Of a stretch of DNA of 12,444 nucleotides, positions 7,033-12,444 are shown piece after piece. The position numbers and the translations under genes were made by a program. Numbering within the stretch: position 1 is the first letter of the stretch; each line of letters begins with the position of its first letter. The notes beneath the pieces were generated by a model that was given only the letters and a program-made list of their open reading frames with translations, searched no databases and had not been told where the DNA came from. Source of the stretch: Caldifarciminota bacterium (GTDB lineage Bacteria > Hydrothermota > Tepidihabitantia > Tepidihabitantales > Tepidihabitantaceae); NCBI GenBank assembly GCA_903908785.1, contig CAIVTL010000152.1:1-12444 (forward strand). Reading direction: 5' to 3'.

Positions 7033-7060
7033 CGCCATTTCCACTTTCCTCTTTCCCCTT
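7033..7060 (-). repeat. 7-nt tandem array after the TPR gene
   Basis: CGCCATT, TCCACTT, TCCTCTT and TCCCCTT are in register starting 15 nt after the TPR stop codon. On the minus strand they read AAGGGGA, AAGAGGA, AAGTGGA, AATGGCG, again purine-rich. It separates the TPR gene from the next promoter and is not a terminator-like hairpin. Confidence 0.65.
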
Positions 7061-7066
7061 CATTGC

Positions 7067-7094
7067 TTGCACTTGTTCTTGGCGTGGTTACAAT
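7067..7094 (+). promoter_or_regulatory. Possible promoter for the kinase-like/PEGA/propeller unit
   Basis: TACAAT (7089-7094) is a 5/6 match to the -10 box, with TTGCAC (7067-7072, 3/6) 16 bp upstream. Transcription would start near 7101. Two 8-bp palindromes just downstream, TGCATGCA (7104-7111) and GGCATGCC (7119-7126), share the core GCATGC 15 bp apart and could be regulator half-sites; that is speculative. Confidence 0.35.
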
Positions 7095-7120
7095 AGCTTG
7101 AAGTGCATGCAGGAGATGGC

Positions 7121-7180
7121 ATGCCGAAACTAACACAGGCAAGCAAATCGCCGGCCATTGGCCGGAGTATCACCAAATGA
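7121..7180 (+). CDS. Possible 19-aa leader peptide overlapping the kinase-like gene
   Basis: AGGAG (7111-7115) lies 5 nt before ATG 7121, a better ribosome site than that of the kinase-like gene itself. The frame encodes MPKLTQASKSPAIGRSITK, and its TGA (7178-7180) overlaps ATG 7177 as ATGA, the classic arrangement for translational coupling. The peptide resembles no known family. It may be a coupling leader, a degenerate remnant of a longer N-terminus, or chance. Confidence 0.35.
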   Translation: MPKLTQASKSPAIGRSITK

Positions 7181-8373
7181 AGACGAGTGAGACGCGGCAG
7201 AACCTTCCGGGTACGGACCAGACAGTGGTTGTGAAAATCACAACCCTGGCCGACGTGCTGAAGGAACGCGGCGCTCTCCCTGAGCCGGAGCTGCTCAAGA
7301 CCTTCCAACAGGTGCTGGATGACCTGGAACTGGCTCACAGCCAGGCCATGCTGCACCGCGACATCAGCCCGTCGCGAATTGTCCTCGACGGCGAAACGTG
7401 GAAACTAGCCGAGTACGGAGTCGCCAAGGTCGGCACGGTCAAGTACATGTCGCCGGAACGGTGCCAGGGCAAACCGATGGACGCCCGGTCCGACACCTAC
7501 TCGCTGGGCATCGTCCTGTTCGAGGCGGCGACCGGCAGGGTGCCGTTCGACGCCGAGATGAAGTTCCAGATAATGGAAGCCCAGGTCAGCAGCCCGGCGC
7601 CCTCGCCGCGCGCGATAAAGTCGACGCTCTCGGCGGAGCTCGACCGGCTGATACTCCGGGCGCTTTCCAAGAACCCTTCCGGCCGGTTCCAGACTGCCGG
7701 CGAGTTCAGGCGGGCACTCGAAGGCGTTGGCCGCTCTGTCGGCGTGTCAGGAGCGTCGGCCCGGCCCGCGGAGAGGCCGGCGCACGACGCGGGCGGGAAA
7801 CTTCCGTCTGAGCCGAGGCGTGTCAAGCCAGCGGCGATTCTGATTCCGCTGGCGGTCATAGTCGTGGCGGCCGCCGCATACTTCCTGCTGAAAGGCGGAA
7901 TCGGGGGCCCGAAGGTGCCTGCGGTGCTGGGCATGAGCCAGGCCGAGGCCGAGCAGGCGTTGCGCGGCGCGGGTTTCGGCGTTGATATCGAGAACGCGGA
8001 CGACACGCTCGCGGCCGGACATGTCACGTCGCAGGTCCCGGCGGCAGGGGAGAAGGCGTCGGGTTCCCGGGTGGTCGTACTCAAGGTGAGTTCGGGCATG
8101 GTCGCGGTGCCGTCTCTTGGCGGCCTGACCCTGGCCGAGGCGCGCGCGCGGCTGGCCGAACTGGCTCTGACCGCGGTCAAGGTGGATTCGCAGTACAGCG
8201 ACAGCTACGACGCCGGCGTCGTCGTGTCCCTCGCGACAAAGACGGGCACGAAACTGGTTCCGCATTCGAGCATCGGCCTGACGGTCTCGGCCGGGCGGGC
8301 GACGTGCCCGCAGTGCGGGACGCGGCGCGGAGCCGGCGCGAGGTTCTGCACGAATTGCGGGTACAAGTTCTAA
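7177..8373 (+). CDS. PASTA-domain Ser/Thr kinase-like protein, probable pseudokinase, 398 aa
   Basis: A Hanks-type kinase fold (about 15-185) is followed by a membrane helix (about 219-238), two PASTA domains (about 244-307 and 308-372) and a C-terminal Cys4 zinc ribbon (Cys 377, 380, 391, 394). PASTA kinases normally sense cell-wall ligands outside and phosphorylate proteins inside. Here the protein starts at the hinge (TTLADVLKERG), so the glycine loop, VAIK lysine and helix-C glutamate are absent. In the catalytic loop HRD is kept (60-62), but the following Lys is Ser64 and the Asn is Arg67; DFG is EYG (79-81) and the activation loop is short. Structural motifs remain (MSPE, SDTYSLGIVLFE). 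No upstream in-frame start exists: the frame is open only back to 7102. The start has a weak CGGAG site. It is most likely a signalling scaffold, though a truncated assembly is possible. Confidence 0.85.
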   Translation: MKTSETRQNLPGTDQTVVVKITTLADVLKERGALPEPELLKTFQQVLDDLELAHSQAMLHRDISPSRIVLDGETWKLAEYGVAKVGTVKYMSPERCQGKPMDARSDTYSLGIVLFEAATGRVPFDAEMKFQIMEAQVSSPAPSPRAIKSTLSAELDRLILRALSKNPSGRFQTAGEFRRALEGVGRSVGVSGASARPAERPAHDAGGKLPSEPRRVKPAAILIPLAVIVVAAAAYFLLKGGIGGPKVPAVLGMSQAEAEQALRGAGFGVDIENADDTLAAGHVTSQVPAAGEKASGSRVVVLKVSSGMVAVPSLGGLTLAEARARLAELALTAVKVDSQYSDSYDAGVVVSLATKTGTKLVPHSSIGLTVSAGRATCPQCGTRRGAGARFCTNCGYKF

Positions 8374-8376
8374 GGA

Positions 8377-8411
8377 ATTGGCGAATGACGATTGCCGATT
8401 GGCGATTCGAG
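8377..8411 (+). repeat. 7-nt tandem array between kinase-like and PEGA genes
   Basis: ATTGGCG, AATGACG, ATTGCCG, ATTGGCG and ATTCGAG are in perfect register, starting 3 nt after the kinase-like stop codon and running into the Shine-Dalgarno of the next gene. It shares 17 exact bases with the 1785 array. Confidence 0.85.
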
Positions 8412-8422
8412 GAGGCGGAGTG

Positions 8423-9451
8423 ATGCGAAGCTTCCCGCGTGTTGTCTTGGTGCTGGTGGTGCTGGCAGTGAGTGCGGGACTGGTGTTCGCGGAGAAGACC
8501 TGCCCGAGCTGCGGGACCTCGAATTCGGACAACGCGAAGTTCTGCAAGAGTTGCGGGGCGAAGCTGCCCGAAGCGCAGCAGTCCCGCCCGGCAGCGCCCA
8601 GAGTGGCGGGTTCCATGGCGGTGGACGGCTCGGTCGTGAATATCACGTCGGAACCATCGGGCGCGACGGCCGTTGTTGACGGCCGCAACCGGGGCAAGAC
8701 GCCGGTGGAGTTGAACGACCTCGGCCCGGGCAGACACGAGGTAGAGCTCAGCCGGGGCGGGTATCGGACTTTCTACGGCGACTTCACGATTGCCGGGCTG
8801 TTTGGTTCAGTCGTAGTCACCACCGAGCCGGTCGGGGCAGAGGTGCTGCTGGACGGCGAGTCAAAGGGTCGTGCCGCGGACGGCGGGCTGGCCCTGACCC
8901 GGGTTCCCTATGGCCGGCGCACGATTACCGCGCGGCTCGAAGGCTATGATGATGTTGCTAAGACGGTTGACCTGAACACGCCCGGGCCAATTGGCGTAAC
9001 CTTCCGTCTCGGCAGCGGCAAGGGATTCCTGCAGGTCGTGTCTGAGCCGGCAGGTGTGAATCTGTTTGTGAACAGCCGGACGGTCGGCAAGACGCCCTAC
9101 GGGGCTGAACTCGTGCCGGCCCGATATATCCTGTCCGCTTCGCGGCGCGGGTACTATGACTGGGCCGGATATGCCGACGTCCAGTACTCCGAATCGACAA
9201 CGGTCCGGGCGGTGCTGGACCGGATACAGACCCGGAAGCTGCCGTTCCTGATTCTGGCGATTGCCGGCTTCGGCGCCGGCGCCGGCTCAGCGTACGTGGG
9301 CGAGTCTGAGTACGCGAAGTACAAGGCCGCGACAACGTCCGACGAGGCGAAACGGCTGCGGCGGACAACCGAAACCTGGGACGTGAGAAGGGATATCGCC
9401 TTCGGGGTCGGTGCCCTTCTGACCGGGTTCTATGTGGCGGTGAAATGGTGA
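8423..9451 (+). CDS. Exported zinc-ribbon/PEGA membrane protein, 342 aa
   Basis: A signal peptide (residues 1-23, hydrophobic core RVVLVLVVLAVSAGLVFA) is followed at once by a Cys4 zinc ribbon (Cys 27, 30, 41, 44; CPSCG, then FCKSCG). Three PEGA-type beta repeats follow (about 71-122, 129-184, 201-262) with the signatures SEPSGA, TEPVGA and SEPAGV, each followed by a G-KTP or G-R turn and a GYR or GYD end. Two hydrophobic segments close the protein (about 273-292 and 325-340). PEGA domains are surface or periplasmic modules, often near PASTA kinases. I chose ATG 8423 because AGGAGG (8410-8415) lies 7 nt upstream; an earlier in-frame ATG (8378) would translate the repeat array and bury the signal peptide. 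A zinc ribbon in the exported part is unusual. The gene overlaps the next one by 7 nt. Confidence 0.85.
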   Translation: MRSFPRVVLVLVVLAVSAGLVFAEKTCPSCGTSNSDNAKFCKSCGAKLPEAQQSRPAAPRVAGSMAVDGSVVNITSEPSGATAVVDGRNRGKTPVELNDLGPGRHEVELSRGGYRTFYGDFTIAGLFGSVVVTTEPVGAEVLLDGESKGRAADGGLALTRVPYGRRTITARLEGYDDVAKTVDLNTPGPIGVTFRLGSGKGFLQVVSEPAGVNLFVNSRTVGKTPYGAELVPARYILSASRRGYYDWAGYADVQYSESTTVRAVLDRIQTRKLPFLILAIAGFGAGAGSAYVGESEYAKYKAATTSDEAKRLRRTTETWDVRRDIAFGVGALLTGFYVAVKW

Positions 9452-11967
9452 CCTCGGGAAAGACCGAAGACCGAAGACTGAGGACCGAAGACGGAAGACT
9501 GAGGACCGAGGACCGAAGAACGAAGAACGAAGAACGAAGACCGGAGTCCAAAGTCCAGAGTCCAGAGTCCAAAGTCCACCGCCGCGTCGCGCTGGCTATT
9601 CTGATCGTCGTTCTCGGACTCGTGCCGACCTGTCGGAAGTGGAGCAATCCGCTCGACACGACCGACAATCGGCCGCCGACGGTTCCGTCGAGTCCGCAGC
9701 CGGACAGCGGGGCGGCGGACCGAGACCCCGGGCTGGTGCTCTCGTGGCACAGCCAGGATCCGGACAAAGGGGATACGGTGCGGTTCGAGGTGTTCCTTGG
9801 AGTCGCGGACACGCAGTTGCCGTTGGTCGAAGACAGCCTGTCCGATACAACCTACCAACCGTCCGGGCTGAATTGGTCTACCGGGTACTTCTGGCGGATA
9901 GTCGCGTGCGACAACCACGGCGACAGCGCGGTCGGGCCGCTCTGGTCGTTCACGACTGCCGCGGCAAACCGCGCGCCGCTGACTCCGTACGCTCCGGCGC
10001 CGGACAGCGGGACGACCGGATTGTTCCCGCACGTAGTTCTCTCCTGGAAGAGCGGGGACCCGGACACCGCCGATACCGCCGTCTACGATGTCTACTTCGG
10101 AACCGGCAACCCGCCGCCGCAGGTGGCGCAGGGACAGCGGGACAGCTCCTACACGCCGGCGACCCACTTTGACTCACTCTACTACTGGCAGATTGTGGCC
10201 AGGGATAGCCACGGTGCGGAAAGCCCGGGGCCGCTCTGGCAGTTCCGGACTGTCGCCCTGCTTGCCATCACCGCTCCGGCGGCTGGCGCGCGGCTGCGGA
10301 TGTACTCGACCGACACGATAGCCTGGACTGGGGGGCCAGGGGACGAGCCCACGAAGTCCTCCGGGCTCAAGTCCAAGGTCAAAGTGCAAAAGGCAAGAGT
10401 CAAAGCTACCGGCATCGGTCTCCTGACCGCGGGCGGCCTCGCGGCCGCGGATTCGATTGTCGTCTACAGTTCGACCGATGACGGTGCGTCGTGGATACGA
10501 CTTGACCGGGCCAGTCTGCCCGGGCAGTACTACTGGCAGGTACCCGGGCCGGCGACCAGCCTCGGCCGCATCCGCCTGCGTGCCTTTGCCCAGGGCGACA
10601 CCATGAGCGGGACCAGCGGCCGGTTCGAGATTTACGACACGGTTCACCCGTCAGAGATTACCGTAACGTCGCCGACTGACACGTCGGTGTGGACCATCGG
10701 CGCGGCTCACGACGTGACCTGGACCGGCGGCACCGACGGTGTCGACTCGTCGGTCGTGCGCCTTTCGACCGACGGCGGTGTGACGTGGTCGCGCCAGGGC
10801 GTAGCATTGACACCGGGCGTCTTCCCGTGGATAGTGCCGGGCCCGGCCACGACCATGGCAGTCGTTGAGGTCCGGGCGTACAACGTCGGGGGCGTGACCA
10901 TCGGCAGAAGCGGCGGGTTCGACCTGGTTGAGCCGCCCTATCCGGATTCGGTCATCGCGATTGCCGCGGTCGGCACGCGGCCGGCGGCGCTCTGCTATGA
11001 CTCGATTGACAACCGCGTGTTCGTCGCCCTGTTCAACGACACCGGCAGCGTCTCGGCGCTGGATGGCAACACGAACGGCGTTATCGCCCGCATCGGCGTG
11101 GGACGCTTCCCGGGCGCGCTGGTGTGGAACCCGGCCGGCAACAAGGTCTACGTCGCCAACCAGCTCGACAGCACCGTGACCGTCATCAACGCAGCCACGA
11201 AACAGGTTATCAAGGCCGTGCGGACGGGCGAGAAACCGTACGCGCTCTGCTACAACCCGGTCAACAACAAGGTCTATGTGGCCAACTACAACGCAGCGAG
11301 CGTCTCAATCATCGGCGGCGCGTCGGACAGCGTACAGGCCACGGTCGCGGTCGGCGAGAGCCCGCAGGCGCTGTACTGGAATCCGACGGACAACAAGGTC
11401 TATGTGGCCAGCTTCGGGGCCAACTCGGTTTCGATTATCGACGGGGTCACCGACCAACTGGTGCAGACCGTCAACACGGACGTCGGGCCGTGCGCCATTG
11501 CGGCTGACCGGACGTACCAGGAGACGTACGTGGCGGACCGGACCGGGGGCAAGGTGACCATCATCGATGCCTCCGGCCAGGTGGTCATGAACCTGCCGGT
11601 CAGCCAGGAGCCGTGGGCCATGGCCGCGAACCCGGCAAACGCCCGGGTCTACGCGGCCAACTCGGGCAACAACTCCGTCACGGTCATCAACGCGGCGGAC
11701 CACAGCATCCTCGCCAACGTGCAGGTCTCGCAGCAGCCGCGTACGCTCCTCTGGGCGTGGCAGGTCGGCAAGCTCTACGCCGCCTGCTACACGGGCAACC
11801 GCGTCGCCATCATTGACGGCGCGTCCAATGCGCTGCTGCATACCGTGTCGGTCGGGACCAAGCCGTCGGCTTTGTGCTGGAACGGCACGGCAACCAAGGT
11901 CTACGTTGCCAACTATGACGACGGCACGGTCTCGGTTCTCGGCGCCGGCGCAAAGGAACGACCCTAG
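9445..11967 (+). CDS. Surface protein with Fn3-like, Ig-like and YVTN beta-propeller domains, 840 aa
   Basis: Residues 5-47 are repeat-encoded and highly charged. A membrane or signal segment follows (VALAILIVVLGLV, 48-60) with Cys63 (VPTC), possibly lipidated although Thr at -1 is unusual. Two Fn3-like modules (about 75-171 and 175-270) share PDSG, LSW, YFW or YYW, and PLW-F-T marks. Two Ig-like modules (about 272-400 and 400-490) share TSP/TAP, WTGG, STDDGASW or STDGGVTW, and VPGPAT. From about 495 to the end, eight repeats of about 40 residues carry NKVYVAN and SVTVI motifs, a YVTN-type beta-propeller. Such proteins bind ligands or partners at the surface; the specific role is unknown. ATG 9445 overlaps the upstream stop, and no ATG, GTG or TTG occurs in frame between 9451 and the hydrophobic core. 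The first Ig-like module carries a repeat-containing insertion. Confidence 0.85.
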   Translation: MVTSGKTEDRRLRTEDGRLRTEDRRTKNEERRPESKVQSPESKVHRRVALAILIVVLGLVPTCRKWSNPLDTTDNRPPTVPSSPQPDSGAADRDPGLVLSWHSQDPDKGDTVRFEVFLGVADTQLPLVEDSLSDTTYQPSGLNWSTGYFWRIVACDNHGDSAVGPLWSFTTAAANRAPLTPYAPAPDSGTTGLFPHVVLSWKSGDPDTADTAVYDVYFGTGNPPPQVAQGQRDSSYTPATHFDSLYYWQIVARDSHGAESPGPLWQFRTVALLAITAPAAGARLRMYSTDTIAWTGGPGDEPTKSSGLKSKVKVQKARVKATGIGLLTAGGLAAADSIVVYSSTDDGASWIRLDRASLPGQYYWQVPGPATSLGRIRLRAFAQGDTMSGTSGRFEIYDTVHPSEITVTSPTDTSVWTIGAAHDVTWTGGTDGVDSSVVRLSTDGGVTWSRQGVALTPGVFPWIVPGPATTMAVVEVRAYNVGGVTIGRSGGFDLVEPPYPDSVIAIAAVGTRPAALCYDSIDNRVFVALFNDTGSVSALDGNTNGVIARIGVGRFPGALVWNPAGNKVYVANQLDSTVTVINAATKQVIKAVRTGEKPYALCYNPVNNKVYVANYNAASVSIIGGASDSVQATVAVGESPQALYWNPTDNKVYVASFGANSVSIIDGVTDQLVQTVNTDVGPCAIAADRTYQETYVADRTGGKVTIIDASGQVVMNLPVSQEPWAMAANPANARVYAANSGNNSVTVINAADHSILANVQVSQQPRTLLWAWQVGKLYAACYTGNRVAIIDGASNALLHTVSVGTKPSALCWNGTATKVYVANYDDGTVSVLGAGAKERP
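9460..9578 (+). repeat. Longest 7-nt array, 17 units in perfect register
   Basis: Twelve units of A(A/G)GANNG type (AAGACCG, AAGACTG, AGGACCG, AAGACGG, AAGAACG) run from 9460 to 9543. They switch without phase change to five units of RAGTCCA (GAGTCCA, AAGTCCA) from 9544 to 9578. Because 21 nt equal seven codons, the protein has a 7-residue period: KTEDRRL, RTEDGRL, RTEDRRT, KNEERRP, ESKVQSP, ESKVHRR. Confidence 0.95.
10369..10403 (+). repeat. 7-nt array inside an Ig-like domain of the propeller protein
   Basis: AAGTCCA, AGGTCAA, AGTGCAA, AAGGCAA and GAGTCAA are in register and encode LKSKVKVQKARVK. In the protein this lies between WTGG and DSIVVYSSTDDGASW. In the next, paralogous Ig module the same two marks are joined by only about five residues (WTGGTDGVDSSVVRLSTDGG), so about 30 extra residues have entered without losing the frame. 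Confidence 0.75.
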
Positions 11968-11974
11968 CGCGGGG

Positions 11975-12002
11975 TTGACCTCGGCCGGGTCAAGGGTATA
12001 AT
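11975..12002 (+). promoter_or_regulatory. Sigma70-type promoter of the glutamate dehydrogenase gene, with overlapping inverted repeat
   Basis: TTGACC (11975-11980, 5/6) and TATAAT (11997-12002, 6/6) are 16 bp apart, the best promoter in the window. The start site would be near 12009. TTGACC and GGTCAA (11988-11993) form a 6-bp inverted repeat across the -35 box and spacer, which could be an operator for a dimeric repressor or the stem of a terminator for the upstream gene. Confidence 0.65.
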
Positions 12003-12006
12003 TGGG

Positions 12007-12027
12007 TTCCGGCGCAGCCCGCCGGAA
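12007..12027 (+). promoter_or_regulatory. 5'-end hairpin in the glutamate dehydrogenase leader
   Basis: TTCCGGC pairs with GCCGGAA around a 7-nt loop, at or next to the predicted transcript start. It may stabilise the mRNA 5' end or serve as a regulatory element. I do not recognise a known riboswitch in the remaining leader (12028-12079). The ribosome site AGGAGG (12080-12085) is 5 nt before ATG 12091. Confidence 0.4.
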
Positions 12028-12090
12028 GGACAGATCTACCCGTCATAGCTGGAAAATTACCGTCCTAGAGTATCCTAACAGGAGGACTGA

Positions 12091-12444
12091 ATGTCTAATG
12101 CAGTGAATGCCTTCATGGAAGGCATTATCGCGAAGAACCCCGGTGAGAAGGAATTTCACCAGGCGGTGCGTGAGGTAGTCGAGTCGCTTATGCCATTTCT
12201 GGAGAAGAACCCGAAGTATCAGAAAGCGAAGATTCTTGAGCGGATTTGCGAGCCGGAACGAGTCATCATGTTCCGGGTTCCCTGGGTTGACGACAAGGGC
12301 CAGGTCCAGGTCAACCGCGGCTTCCGCATCGAGATGAACTCGGCCATCGGCCCGTACAAGGGCGGCCTGCGCCTGCACCCGACCGTGTACCTCGGCCTCT
12401 TGAAGTTCCTTGCGTTTGAACAGGTGTTCAAGAACGCGCTGACC
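12091..12444 (+). CDS. gdhA: Glutamate dehydrogenase, N-terminal part (runs off window)
   Basis: The first 118 residues of a hexameric small-type glutamate dehydrogenase, which interconverts glutamate with 2-oxoglutarate plus ammonia using NAD(P) in the cytoplasm. The family mark GPYKGGLRLHP (87-97) is followed by LKFLAFEQVFKNALT (104-118). Lys90 and Lys114 match the substrate-binding lysines (Lys89 and Lys113 in the Clostridium symbiosum enzyme); the catalytic lysine lies just beyond the window end. LHPTVYLGLL replaces the commoner FHPSVNLSIL, a mild variation. Full length is usually about 445-450 residues. Cofactor choice cannot be told because the Rossmann domain is outside the window. It has its own promoter and an AGGAGG ribosome site, and appears independent of the envelope genes upstream. 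Confidence 0.93.
   Translation, partial: MSNAVNAFMEGIIAKNPGEKEFHQAVREVVESLMPFLEKNPKYQKAKILERICEPERVIMFRVPWVDDKGQVQVNRGFRIEMNSAIGPYKGGLRLHPTVYLGLLKFLAFEQVFKNALT

Noticed and set aside
8378..8422. Earlier ATG for the PEGA protein
   Set aside because: It would add 15 residues made from the repeat array before the signal peptide, while ATG 8423 has AGGAGG at good spacing.
9460..9578. CRISPR array
   Set aside because: Repeats are 7 nt and directly abutting, with no unique spacers, and no cas genes are present.
1785..10403. Diversity-generating retroelement or transposon as the source of the arrays
   Set aside because: No reverse transcriptase, transposase, template/variable repeat pair or target-site duplication is visible in the window.

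Overview
The window is high-GC bacterial DNA, and nearly all of it is read on the + strand. It suggests a member of an uncultured lineage near the FCB group, such as candidate phylum WOR-3/TA06. This is inferred from secreted proteins with FlgD-like C-terminal domains, a DUF4175-like coiled-coil membrane protein next to a TPR protein, PEGA and YVTN-propeller proteins, and runs of short degenerate repeats inside genes. No rRNA or other taxonomic marker is present.

Layout. Positions 1-61 hold the tail of one secreted protein. Positions 74-504 hold the broken remnant of another: signal peptide plus FlgD-like domain, out of frame with each other. Two hairpins (525-595) separate this from a small minus-strand gene of unknown function (609-980). 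A GC-rich stretch (981-1740) has no convincing gene. A sigma70-like promoter (1743-1772) then precedes a two-gene unit: a 1095-aa DUF4175-like membrane/coiled-coil protein (1924-5211) and a TPR protein (5215-7017). A second unit follows: a Ser/Thr kinase-like PASTA protein that looks like a pseudokinase (7177-8373), a secreted zinc-ribbon/PEGA membrane protein (8423-9451), and an 840-aa surface protein with Fn3-like, Ig-like and beta-propeller domains (9445-11967). A good promoter (11975-12002) then drives a glutamate dehydrogenase gene that runs off the window end (12091-12444).

The most unusual feature is a set of at least eleven short tandem arrays with a 7-nt period (1785, 1884, 2810, 5249, 5318, 6389, 6438, 7033, 8377, 9460, 10369). 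The period is constant, but the 7-nt word changes from array to array. Arrays lie in 5' leaders and gene junctions and, without breaking the frame, inside four coding regions. There they encode a charged N-terminal extension, the hydrophobic export segment of the TPR protein, and insertions in otherwise recognisable domains. One array, five copies of GGGGACG, is also a G-quadruplex motif. I see no mobile-element gene, CRISPR array or reverse transcriptase that would account for them.

How the genes may work together is inference. The DUF4175-like/TPR pair looks like a membrane-anchored envelope module. The kinase-like/PEGA/propeller genes look like one envelope signalling or surface module: a cytoplasmic kinase-like fold is tied through the membrane to PASTA domains and a zinc ribbon, beside a second exported zinc-ribbon protein and a large surface protein.
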